NCBI GenBank assembly: GCA_027627225.1
Contig: CM051024.1
Location: forward strand, 42,238,225 to 42,302,224
Direction of reading: 5' to 3'
DNA from: Congeria kusceri
Lineage: Eukaryota; Mollusca; Bivalvia; Myida; Dreissenidae
Length of the DNA stretch: 64,000 nt
In this document: positions 11,780-22,179 of the stretch, in pieces
Layout of the letters: each line of letters begins with the position of its first letter
Numbering within the stretch: the stretch's first letter is position 1
Translations under genes and position numbers: made by a program
The notes under the pieces: generated by a model
What the model was told of the DNA's origin: nothing
The model's database searches: none
The model's input: only the letters and a program-made list of their open reading frames with translations

Positions 11780-11950
11780 TAAGAGAAACAAATTAGACCA
11801 ACTGCACCGTCTTCGCATTTAGCATTAATTGCGGATATTTTGTAAATGCAGTTGTTGATGTGTCCTTCTGTACCTGTGCCAACTAAGTCTCGCACCAGTT
11901 GATAGAAACCTGTCTTGTTATACCAGTAGTTCACGTAGAAGGCGGACGCA
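11780..11950 (-). pseudogene. SRCR C-terminal half-exon ending in a stop
   Basis: Phase 2 in. Reads ASAFYVNYWYNKTGFYQLV, then GTEGHINNC and CEDGAVGLIC, then Phe-Ser-TAG. No donor is found after the last Cys; a GTTTCT inside it (T/GT) would create TAG with the next exon. Either the reading ends here or the donor has been lost. The lower coordinate is uncertain by a base or two. Confidence 0.55.
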
Positions 11951-12318
11951 CTGTAAGCATAGCACTAAAATGTATGACGTTTATAAACATTATCATTTTA
12001 TTTAACCTCTAAAGGTGTTATTAACCGCTGTACTAATACTGACTGGATTGAAAACTCCGCATAATACATTACCATTTTTTGTATCCGAATCAGTATATTA
12101 CAATATGTAAACGGACAATAACCCATTGTCCATACATTTATTGTGTAATTACCGTACCATCCTGTGAATTTCGAAAAAGATGAGACGATGAGAACATGAT
12201 ATTAATGAGGATAGGGTTTTACAAGCCAATGCCGATTTGACATATGACCGCGTGTTGAATGTGTTAAATGAAATCAAATGAAAAGCTATAAACAACACGT
12301 TGTTATTCCTAATTATCA

Positions 12319-12352
12319 ATAATAACAACAACAACAATAATAATAATAATAC

Positions 12353-12402
<50 letters not shown>
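12319..12402. repeat. AAC/AAT then ATT trinucleotide microsatellite
   Basis: Runs of AAC, AAT and then about 17 units of TTA. Chance frames of Asn or Tyr on either strand come from this and are not genes. Confidence 0.95.
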
Positions 12403-12403
<1 letters not shown>

Positions 12404-12428
12404 GCTGAAATACAGATATAATACTTAC

Positions 12429-12585
12429 TTAAAGCCGACCATCTTGCAAAGAACAACTGCATCTTCAAAGTCAAAGCCATTTTGGCAGATAGTTCCACTA
12501 GCATTACCAACACTGATTTCCACCCGACCATCGCGTTCACCTGATCCACCGACAATGCGGATGGAACTGATATTCAAAGGAAACC
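12429..12585 (-). CDS. SRCR N-terminal half-exon, lower gene
   Basis: Phase 1 in, phase 2 out, intact. Reads FPLNISSIRIVGGSGERDGR, then SGTICQNGFDFEDAVVLCK and MVGF. Donor GTAAGT. An AAT/AAC microsatellite starts 25 bases downstream of the donor. Confidence 0.8.
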
Positions 12586-12834
12586 CTGAAATAATAATAT
12601 CCCTTTTGTGAAATCTAATTTACATATCAGCTCACTGTCGTTGTGTGTGTGTGTTTCATTTATAATAAACTGCCCCGGTAGTTTACTAATTAATGACCTG
12701 TTTTAAAGCAAACGATGCAGATTCATGTAGCCGTTTTGTGAATATACTAGTGTTTATTTGACATTTTAGAATATTATCATTTCGACTTATCCATATGTAA
12801 AAGGTGATATAGGTCATCCTCAACATATCTTCAC

Positions 12835-12965
12835 AAACAACAACCAGTTGATAGTTACACGTGTATACGGTTGTGTAATTACACTCATTGACATGAGCTG
12901 CCTCGGACGGACACGATAACTGTCCTATGAAACCGTTCTTGTAATTATCTCGCCAACTATGGTAA
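12835..12965 (-). CDS. SRCR C-terminal half-exon, lower gene
   Basis: Phase 2 in, phase 1 out. Reads YHSWRDNYKNGFIGQLSC, then AAHVNECNYTTVYTCNYQL and VVVC. It pairs in phase with the 5' half at 13.3 kb. The only phase-1 donor splits the last Cys codon (T/GTGAAG); joined to the next exon this would give Trp, so the donor call or the domain's last Cys is in doubt. Confidence 0.55.
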
Positions 12966-13279
12966 CTATATGTTCAACTGAAAATTACCAGACAGTTCTA
13001 CTACTTTGTATCAGAGCCGATAGAAAACATATAAGTCGGAACTTCATACGTAATATTCGTAAAATGAATGAAAAATATTTCTTTTCTTTCTATGTGGTAT
13101 ATAAGTATGTAATGTTAAATTGTTCGATTACGCGTTACTAGAACAATATTTGTTATTTTTGGCACTTCCACGGCAAAAAATCGAAAAGCAATATGTCAAT
13201 CTCAGACTACTAATCTAAGTGTTGAGCAACAAGCAAATGACACAAATTCGTTATTGATGTATTTATAAGCAACACTTAC

Positions 13280-13448
13280 TTTCTCCCGTGCATATGACAA
13301 TACACCCTAGCAGACGTAGAGTAGACGCCGAATATCATATCATTTACGCGCCCATAGCCACACACCGGACCCCAGACATCACCGACCAGCACATCTACAC
13401 CTCCGTCATACAGGCCATCACCACGAACAAGCCGCACGTCTTTGATAT
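13280..13448 (-). CDS. SRCR N-terminal half-exon, lower gene, divergent
   Basis: Phase 1 in, phase 2 out, open. Reads IKDVRLVRGDGLYDGGVDVL, then VWGPVCGYGR and VYCHMHGRK. About eight extra residues lie between the two cysteines compared with the other 5' halves. The acceptor TTTCAG and donor GTAAGT are good. Confidence 0.7.
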
Positions 13449-13841
13449 CTGAAAGGATCATTAATAATTGCAATGTTATTTCGACATATAATGCGGTAAA
13501 TAATAATAGGCCTTTCCTAAAACTAGGTTACTAGCTTGAACATGCTTCGTTATAATATTGAAATATAATGTAACGACGCAAGCAATAGAGACGAAGTGTG
13601 ACATGTTAGTTGCCTCTGCATGTAGATCTTTATCATCAATGCAATACGCAATTGCATTAGCGCTATGGTTCTAAGGGCAATTTGATAAGATCCCCTCGGT
13701 TTGTGGCTTTGGTATTTTTATGACCCACTCTTTATATGGCAAGCTAGGAACAAGAAATGTCTTTAAAAAAGACAATCGGCGTAGAAATTAATATTGAGAT
13801 GTCATTTTTTTGCACTAAATATAATACAAGAGGACCAAGCT

Positions 13842-13950
13842 ATGACTTCACGGACCCCATATTTTTCGTTCCCTACTAAGGAGCCTCCTCGGACCCCAGA
13901 TTTGTCGGTCTCTACTAAGGAGACTTCTCGGACTCTAGATTTTTCGGACA
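13842..13950. repeat. 39-bp minisatellite, about three units
   Basis: Unit of the form CGGACCCCAGATTTxTCG...CTACTAAGGAG, repeated almost three times. As 39 is a multiple of three, both strands stay open across it, giving chance frames with 13-residue periodicity. Confidence 0.8.
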
Positions 13951-14329
13951 CTGTAAGAAAACGTATCGTCCCCCCAAAATTAATTTGAGATAAACTCAAT
14001 AATTATTAATATCTGTACCGTGAATAAACCGATCATATTCCGCCCCATGTTTTCACGAGTGACACACGACAAGCTAAATACTAGTAATTTACGTAAACAT
14101 AATTAACATATGAATTTGTCAGGCAAATTTAACAAATTAACATTGTCAGAAAATAATAGCGGGAATAAATGAGCAGTAAGTTTATGAAGTCCCCATTTAT
14201 TGCAATTCTCGGGTTTAGGATTCTACAGACCAGAATTGATGCTTGTGTATTAACACAGCTTTACCGCGCGCTATTTTTAGAATGCTTCTCCTGCTGGATT
14301 TTTAATCGCTAGAATTAATTCACGGGGAC

Positions 14330-17300
14330 GACAGTCGGTTACAGCGTACACTAATATTTTTACACAATAGTAAAATTATAGGAGAAATAAACTCAATCAA
14401 ATTTGCTAATATTTGTTTTGGAAATAATTTATTAATAATATGTGGCGATTTTAATATGGTTTTAAATCCAGAAATAGAATATTTCATTTATAAAAATCCG
14501 AATAACCCTAAAGCCAAGGAACAACTTTTACAATGTATTAGTACGTATAATCTCGTAGACCCATATCGTGAAAAATATCCATCCACTAAAAGATACACCT
14601 GGCGTTTAGATTCCACTTCTATACACTTCGTCATCTCACTAGAGCAAAAGCAACGTGGATTATCGAAGGTGAAAAACCAACAAAATATTTCTGTAATCTT
14701 GAATAACAACGCGCGGCAGTAAAAACTATTTATAAATTACAAGATGATAATGGAAATGTAACTGCAGACCAAAACAAATTTTAAATAACGTTGCAAGTTT
14801 TTATCAAAGTCTTTACCAAAACAAAAATACTTGTGAAACATCGATATTTTCAGAATGTGTTACAAATTTAAATCGTCCAACATTGATACAGAAGCGCAGC
14901 TACTGGAAGGGAATATTTCCTTATCAGAAGCAACTAATGTTTTAAAAAGCATGTCTAATAATAATAAAAGTCCTGGTAGTTCAGGTTTTACTGCAGAATT
15001 TTATAAGTTGGTTTGGAAACAAATTGGTACTTTCGTGGTTAGGTCTCTAGATGAAGCAAGGAAAACTAACGGTAACTCAAACACAAGGAATAATAATATG
15101 TATTCCAAACGGTGACAAGTCGATAATATTTTTGAAAAACTGGCGACCTATAACGCTTTTGACTACTGTTTACAAAATTGGTTCTGGTGTAAATGCAAAC
15201 AGGATAAAACAATGCACGGACAAACTTATAGATAGTGATCAAACAGGTTTTATCAAAGGACGGTACATAGGTGAAAATACTAGGCTTATTTTGATATTAT
15301 GAACTTTACTGAAGAGAAAGACATTCCTGGCCTACTGCTTTCAATTGTTTTTGAAAAAGCTTTCGATTCTCTGTCATGGTCATTTGTTCAGAGCACAATT
15401 TCTTTCTTTAATTTTGGACCCAACATTAAGCGTTGGTTTGAAATATTTTTACAAGGATGCAAAGTCCGCTATTATACAGTGTGGCCATTTATCAGATTTA
15501 TTCCCTATTCAGCGTGGATGTCGACAAGGTGACCCATTATCTTGTTATGTCTTTATCCTTTGTGCAGAAATATTATCCATTAAAATAAGAAATAATAATG
15601 ACATAATAGGTATAATTATAAATAACATTGAACTATCACAGTTTGCTGATGGCATACTAATTATTTTGGACGGTACTGAAAAATCTCTTAATAAAACATT
15701 GCTCACCTTGTATAGTTTTTCATTTATATCTGGTCTAAACGTAAATTGTGATAAAACAAAGGTTATATGGATTACAAAGAAAAAATTCAGTTCCGACAGT
15801 ATAAAAACTAAATGGAAACGTCAATGGAATCAACAAAGTTTTCAAATGCTAGGCATCCATTTTCATGTAGATTTACATAAGATTTTAGACCTTAACTATG
15901 AAGAACAAATACCGAAAATGGAGAGTATACTATTAAGTTGGAAAATAAGAAATTTAACGCCATAGGCAAATTTGCAGTAATAAAAACTCTAATAATATCC
16001 CTATTCAATCACCTCTTTATTTCCCTTCCTAATCCACCTTCGGATTTTATATAAAAAAATTAAATACAATATTTCTCAATTTTATAGGGGTGGACAAAGC
16101 AGAATTATTTCAAATACCTTATGTAAAGAATATTGCGAATGGGGGCTTAAGCCTATTTATCATTTGAAAATGATAAATATTGAAGTTTTTATTCAAGCAA
16201 TGAAACTAACATGGTTAAGACGAGCAAATGTCTCGAACGGAAAGTGGTTGCACATTGCCAAATTATATGTAGATTTTAGCAAGCTTGTACATTGTGGAAA
16301 AAATTACTCACAAAAGTTAACAAATACAATTACTAATCATTTTTGGAACGATGTACTTAAATATTTTGTTTTATTCCAAGAAAAGTTGACCTTCAATGCA
16401 ACTGATATATTTTATTATCCTCTTTTTTATAATGAAGAAGTTTGTATAGGGAACAAAAGTATCTACTTTAATTCCTGGTATATGTGCAGGAATACAATAT
16501 ATAGGGGATCTATTTGATAGTAATGGAAATTTTTTGACATGAAATGAAATAAATGACAGATATAATATTAAAACTGATTGTCTCCTATACCTAGGTGTTA
16601 AAAAGGCCGTATTTACAGATTTCAAAATACACACTTTGGAGGAAAATTACAAAACTAATTCAAAAATGAAAAGACCTTTTATACCTCCACCCTTTACAAT
16701 AATTTTAAAACCGGAATCCGGGGCTAAACGAATGTATGACGTTTTAAAAGGAACAGAAATTCAAATGCCAATAAAACAAAAATGGTCTAGTAAATTGAAT
16801 GTATTAATTAGTGAGGACGAATGGAAACGGATTTTGCTTCTGCCTTTTAAATCAGTAAAGAAGCGAAATTTCAATAGTTTCAATATAGAATAATCCACAG
16901 AATTATTGGAACAAATTATTTAATTTATAAAATGAAAATGTCAGAATCCTCTGCATGTTATGTAAACGGTGTTAGGAGACTATAGAACACTTATTCTGGG
17001 AGTGCCCCACTACAAAGTACATTATAAGAAACATTTTTCCAATTAAAATGTTCCCCTACTGTAACATAAGAAACTTTATTCTTGGTTATGCAGAACCAAA
17101 AGGTGATGCAGTAAATAGTCTGTGATTTTGTACTAAACTTTACATATACCAGTGCAAAATGTCTGGATCACTGCCTTCTATTGAAGGTGCAAACTATTAC
17201 ATACAATTGAAATACGAACATCAGAAGAATGCAGCACTTTTAGGGAACTATATCGATAATTTTGAATCAGCATGAACAGATATTCTGGATAAAACATCAT

Positions 17301-18176
17301 ATCTTACTATTAGATCAGACGTGAAGTTTAGATAAAGCATTCCCACTATGGACTACAATTTTGTTTTTCACTCTTAAACTGCAATGTTAGTTATGTCCCC
17401 TTTTCCAACCTATAAGAAGAATGCTGTTTAATCTCCTTAAAAAAGGCTTTATCTGCTTGTATACAATAAATTACTACAATTGTTTTGTTTTTTTTATTGT
17501 GCGTGTTTATACAACTCTTTCCCTTGTATGTACGTGTTGTGATTGCTTCCGGTATTAAGGAAAAGTATTGTTAGATATAACAATTGTCCATTGAAACGAT
17601 TTCAAATATTTGCTGTAATTAACAATGTTGTGTTGTTTTGAAGCTAAACTATTCAGCCATACACGTTGTTTTTATTGTTGTTGTTTTTTGTTATTAACAT
17701 TCACCTCTGCAAAAATCAGTATTCTATCCTCTAATATGAATTACATAAAAAAAAAAAAAAAATATCTTGTTTTTGCCTGTTGGTCATGTTGGTCAACTAA
17801 AAAAATGTATATTATGCTGATATTTGTTCTTTTATGATCTGATATTTAAGAAATACTGCCTAAATCGACAAAATGTTTTTTTTCAAGCAGTTACTAACCT
17901 TGTTAAATATCGTTTATACCGTTGTGATACGGAGTATGTTAAAATTCATCCATATTCTATCCTTCTGTTTTTTTTTTATTTTTTAAAGCTTTTTTTCTTA
18001 ATATGTATTTCTCACCTTTTTCTATTTGTAATTTTTCCCTGTCCTTTTATCCCATATTTTCAATTGTCTTTCTGGAATTATATAAGCTGTTGAATGTCTG
18101 AATGTTTGATGATGATATTTGTATACTGTCTTATCGTATATATACAAATAAAACTTATCGACATTGAAAAAAAAAT
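14330..18176 (+). mobile_element. Decayed L1/Tx1-like non-LTR retrotransposon, 5'-truncated
   Basis: Contains, in order, the end of an endonuclease (ICGDFNMVLNP), a reverse transcriptase in several frames, a C-terminal IEHLFWECP segment, and a 3' tail AATAAAACTTATCGACATTG followed by oligo-A near 18168. It lies opposite to the lower SRCR gene, in its intron between 13.4 and 18.98 kb. No clear target-site duplication was found. The 5' limit is approximate. Confidence 0.85.
14401..17335 (+). pseudogene. LINE ORF2 (endonuclease/reverse transcriptase) remnant
   Basis: Pieces in at least four frames: ICGDFNMVLNPEIE (14.45 kb), SPGSSGFTAEFYKLVWKQIG (15.0 kb), NWRPITLLTTVYKIGSG (15.14 kb), DQTGFIKGRYIGENTRL (15.24 kb), RGCRQGDPLSCYVFILCAEI (15.51 kb). 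Two catalytic acids are changed: the usual IDFEKAFD reads IVFEKAFD, and FADD reads FADG. With the frameshifts and the stop near 17124 it cannot be active. The consensus style is that of L1/Tx1-like elements of molluscs and corals. Confidence 0.85.
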
Positions 18177-18983
18177 TCATCAGAAAATACCAGAAATTTA
18201 CCACTTTATAGTTACCACTTTGGAGCGCGCCGATTATGTAGGCTAAACAATATAGTTATTTCCTAATGTGAATGAATATAACATTCTGATCATGACATAC
18301 AATGAGTAAAATTGTTCATAATTATTTTCATTTCTAGAGTGTATGTCGAAGATATGTTTATAACTTTCATTTAACCGCTTATGTAAACAATTATGTAAAT
18401 TTTTAATCCCCAAAAGAATGCAACAGTTATTGGTATACGTTGAACCATTGTTTGAAGTTTGCATTCCCTATTATTTGAAAATTTGTCCAATTCTATTGGC
18501 ATTCAATTTTCCCGCTGCATAATTATCGCAATAAATATAGGTCAAAAGTGATCTTAGACAGCTACGCCGAAATAAGTCGCCGGAAGTCGGGTATCGATTT
18601 TGCGGATGTGAATTCTCAATAAATGGAGGTAATTTCCAAGGGAGATCACCTAGTTTTCGGAAAGGCCTATATATTGTGCATTGTGTGAGGGTTTTGTGTT
18701 CAAGGATCGTTATACACTTTAAATGACAAACGGCTATCATACCAAAATGTTCTAAGTTATTCAAAGATTTAATTATCAAATAACATAAAAGTAGTGGTTG
18801 CACCTTTTGTCAAAGCGGGCACCTTGAAGTGTATTTTGTGTTGTTGTTTGTTTGTTGTTTCTTTGTTGTTGTTTTTTGTTTTGTTTTTTTCGGGAGGGGG
18901 TGGGGCTTCAACAACCCACATTTACGGATTTGATGTAACTAGAGGGATCCCAGCATTCTCAAACTTAATTTATATTGAAATAC

Positions 18984-19129
18984 CTAACATGTGCCATTTA
19001 GAGTACATTTATACATGAACTGGAATGTATTTGTTACGTTACTACAGCTGCCTGTGTACACATCTCCATCGCCAGTGATGTTGACATGCTCCAGCAAACC
19101 ATAATGCATCTGTGAAGATCGTGGACATC
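18984..19129 (-). pseudogene. Degenerate sushi exon, lower gene
   Basis: After a phase-1 acceptor the frame reads CPRSSQMHYGLLEHVNITGD, then YTGSCSNVTN and MYKCTLNGTC followed by TAG at the exon end. Three sushi cysteines are recognisable. The Trp after NGT and the last Cys are lost, and the stop precedes a GTATTT donor. Read as a decayed sushi domain. Confidence 0.5.
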
Positions 19130-19236
19130 CTGTTGTCGATAATATTTTGATTATTTTTAACGTTTATAACACCTATTCACATATTTCCAAACATGTTATC
19201 ACAAATTATCAGTATCCGTTTCAAAGTCATATTTAT

Positions 19237-19245
19237 CATCATTAG

Positions 19246-19310
<65 letters not shown>

Positions 19311-19461
19311 CGTCATCATCATAATGATCATCATCATAATGATCATTATCATCTTCCTCTTCATCATCATCATCCTCATCATCATCGTCGTCGTCATCGT
19401 CATCATCATTGTCATCATTTTCATCATCATTATCATCATCAACATAAACTACATGATCATT

Positions 19462-19513
<52 letters not shown>

Positions 19514-19515
19514 AC
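19237..19515. repeat. (ATC)n microsatellite
   Basis: About 280 bases of ATC/CAT units with short interruptions (GTC, TTC, ATA). It abuts the damaged SRCR half-exon at 19.5 kb. Confidence 0.97.
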
Positions 19516-19542
19516 AACAACAACACAGTGATCCGAGAGTAC

Positions 19543-19699
19543 CTGTGCACATCAAGCCTGCATGTTTGGAGTAGTATGTCCTGTCACGTGTACTAGAACA
19601 ATGAACAACAGAGTCCTCGAGCCCACGGCAAGTCAGATAGTTATAAGAAAACGAGCCGGAGCCGCTCCCATATCGCCCGTCTTCGTAGGAACAATTGCA
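19543..19699 (-). pseudogene. SRCR C-terminal half-exon with missing acceptor
   Basis: Reads CNCSYEDGRYGSGSGSFSYN, then LEDSVVHC and HAGLMC, with a GTACTC donor after 19543 in phase 1. Homology extends to about 19699, where a phase-2 acceptor would be needed, but no AG is present there. The only nearby AG (exon top 19680) enters in phase 1 and does not fit the preceding 5' half. The next bases downstream are an (ATC)n microsatellite. Confidence 0.6.
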
Positions 19700-20329
19700 C
19701 ATGTAATAGTATTATTAATTAGTATTATTAATTTTTCGTATATTCATGTTTGCTTGTGTTGTTGTTAAAGGAAAAAAATGAAATAAATCTAAAACAATTT
19801 AAACAATCCACGAAAAGCTTACAATACATTTATATGAAAAAGAACAAAATCATTTAGATATTAACCCTGAATTACTTGGTCATTCTAAAGAAAGATTTAA
19901 TTTTAAATCCACAATGTTAAAAGCGTGTTTACGAATACTTTTAAAGTATTAATCGTAATTAAGTAGCAGAACGTAAACTGTATTGTATTTTGTAATACTT
20001 AAACAGAGAAAAGTATTTGAATTTCATAAACAAGGTTAATGTTTGTTTTGAACTTGAAATGCTACAAATGACCATGTCCTAACCCCAGTTTCCTGTAAGA
20101 ATTCGTGTATCTAGTGCATTTTATAATTGAGTATGCAATACATTGCCGCATAGTATCCAAGTGCTTACATAAAACTATAATAGCTAATTTTATTGCATAA
20201 AATCGTACAAAGCAGATCAGAGATATACTTATTTAAACTTTGTCTCTTAAGTTTACTATCACTGCCATCACATATTGGAACTTGGATCCTAAAACACGTA
20301 AAAAGAATTAGTGATTTTGTTTAAAAAAA

Positions 20330-21375
20330 TGTCTTCCTCCGCGCACCGCTATAACTCAGCCCAACATTCACATACAATGACGGGCGGAAGATATGCAGAA
20401 CCACACATGGTACCGATCAATCCTGTGAAGATTTTTCGAATTCCAGCCATTTGTTAAGGAAAACAAGCACATACACAGTCAAAGGGCCATAACTCCGCCG
20501 AAAATCTGCAGATCGTGACGTTATGAACAAATTGACTTGCTTATGATGAATCCAATGACATCTCATCCAAATCCGGCCAGTGGTTACAGAGTACAAGCGC
20601 AGACAATGTCTGTTAGGTAAAACACTTCAAAAGGTCATAACTCCTACTAAAATCTCCCGAACACGATATGCTGACGATATGCACAGCTGCACTTGGTAGT
20701 GACCAATCGTGTCTAATTTCGTCAATCTCCAGCCAGTGGTTATGGAAAACAAGCGCAGAACCCAACAAAGAGTTACAGAGAACAAGCGCAGACAAGTTTT
20801 GTAATGTGAAAAACTGTAAAGGGTCATAACACCACCCGAAATCCAATGAGCACGACATGCCGACGATATGCACAACTAGATTCCTTAGAAGTGTCCTGAA
20901 AATCCGGCCTGGGGTTATGGATAACAAACGCAGACAAGGACTCTTAGGTGAAAATTTTTAATTGGCCATAACTCCGCCCTTAGTCCGCCGACTACGAAAA
21001 ATATTACCATCGTTTAAGGAGAACAAGCCCAGACAAAAAACTCTTTCAAGAGTCATAAATCCGCCGAAATTCCGCCGACCCCGACGATATGCACAATTAA
21101 ACTTGGTACTGATCAATCCTGAGAAGTTTCGTCAAAATCCGACCACGAGTAATAAAGAAAAAGCACAGACAAGGTCTGTTATGTGACATACTGTATGTGA
21201 AAAACTTCAAAGCGCCATAACTCCGCCCAAAATCCGCCAACCACAACTTGCCGATGATATGCACGACTAGACTTGGTACTGATCGTTCCTGTAAAGTTTC
21301 GTCAAAACGGAGAACAAGCGCAGACAAACTTTCAGTCACCAGTCCAGACAGACAGACAGACAGACAGACTACGTG
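20330..21375. repeat. Degenerate tandem repeat, period roughly 120-140 bases
   Basis: Seven or eight diverged units with the landmarks CATAACTCCGCC, GACGATATGCACAACTAGAC, TTGGTACTGATCAATCCTG and GGAGAACAAGCGCAGACAA. Ends in a short (CAGA)n run at 21345-21370. It fills the intron between the SRCR halves at 21.7 and 19.6 kb. Open frames in it are repeat artefacts. Confidence 0.85.
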
Positions 21376-21691
21376 GGAGGGAGACATAATAAAGCAATGC
21401 GTGCCGCGAAAACTATTTAAAAACTGCCAATGTGTTCATCGAATGCTCGAAATATTGTTCGTATACAGTACATTAAAATACTTGCCATTTATAGCTTTGA
21501 TTGTAACAGGCATTTGTTTTTATGGTTACTTATCGACTATCAATTGCTTCCTTATACACATAATGCGTCAGTACTGTGACCTAACGTAGAACGATGAGCT
21601 TTGGATGTAAATTTGAAAATAAACTTAATAATGCCAATGTATTTATCAAACTTCACCGACATCTTACAAAAACGATAAAGGTTCAACACAC

Positions 21692-21854
21692 CTAAGATTA
21701 GTATTCAGCATCCTACACAAAACATCCGCAGCGTGTATATTGAACCGGTAGTCCGCACATATGGTGGTCCAGATGCCATCTATTCTTATTTCAACTCGTC
21801 CTTCTAGTTCACTGTTGCCACCCACCAATCTAACAGCCTTGTCGGTAAAATTGT
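21692..21854 (-). CDS. SRCR N-terminal half-exon, lower gene
   Basis: Phase 1 in, phase 2 out, intact. Reads NFTDKAVRLVGGNSELEGR, then IWTTICADYRF and VLCRMLNTNLR. The donor is GTGTGT. An ATG at 21888 opens a frame running straight into this exon with a hydrophobic MLCFVFILYLL, so it could instead be a first exon with a signal peptide; the acceptor reading is preferred because it matches the phase grammar of the series. Confidence 0.75.
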
Positions 21855-22001
21855 CTAGTAAATATAAAATAAACACAAAGCAAAGCATTATTCTTTGTTT
21901 AATACATATTATTTATTATTATATTATTTATTTAGACTGAACATAGTTGAAACCAATGCCTCTCGATAAATCGTCATATATTTAGAACAAAATGCTCTAA
22001 A

Positions 22002-22133
22002 GCAAGTTACTAAATGACAGAAAGGGTAACTAGTAATTCCGTAATTTTGTATCAGTATACATTGCCGATGAGAACTATTCCCCTGCGCATGACAATGACG
22101 TATCTTACAAAGGTTTGCTGAAGCATAACAAAT
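22002..22133 (-). pseudogene. Possible SRCR C-terminal half-exon, out of phase
   Basis: After a strong acceptor (polypyrimidine then CAG) the phase-0 frame reads ANLCKIRHCHAQGNSSHRQC and then YPFCHLVTC. The cysteine spacing resembles the second half of SRCR exons at 9.3 and 7.8 kb. Other SRCR 3' halves here enter in phase 2, so this one is frame-shifted or coincidental. No matching 5' half is visible above it. Confidence 0.35.
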
Positions 22134-22179
22134 CTGATTTGAAGAAAAAATATTTGAATTTGTACTTAACATAATTACC

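Noticed and set aside
12300..12611. Frames with poly-Asn and poly-Tyr
   Set aside because: Translation of the AAC/AAT microsatellite joined by chance to a shadow of the SRCR half-exon on the other strand.
13794..13988. Plus-strand frame with Thr-Pro repeats
   Set aside because: A 39-bp minisatellite keeps both strands open; it is on the opposite strand to the Thr-rich stalk exons and has no splice sites in phase.
19324..19596. Ile-rich frame of 90 codons
   Set aside because: Translation of the (ATC)n microsatellite.
21664..21888. Signal peptide MLCFVFILYLL as the start of the lower gene
   Set aside because: Possible, but a phase-1 acceptor lies between it and the SRCR sequence, and a possible SRCR half-exon lies further upstream; left as an alternative only.
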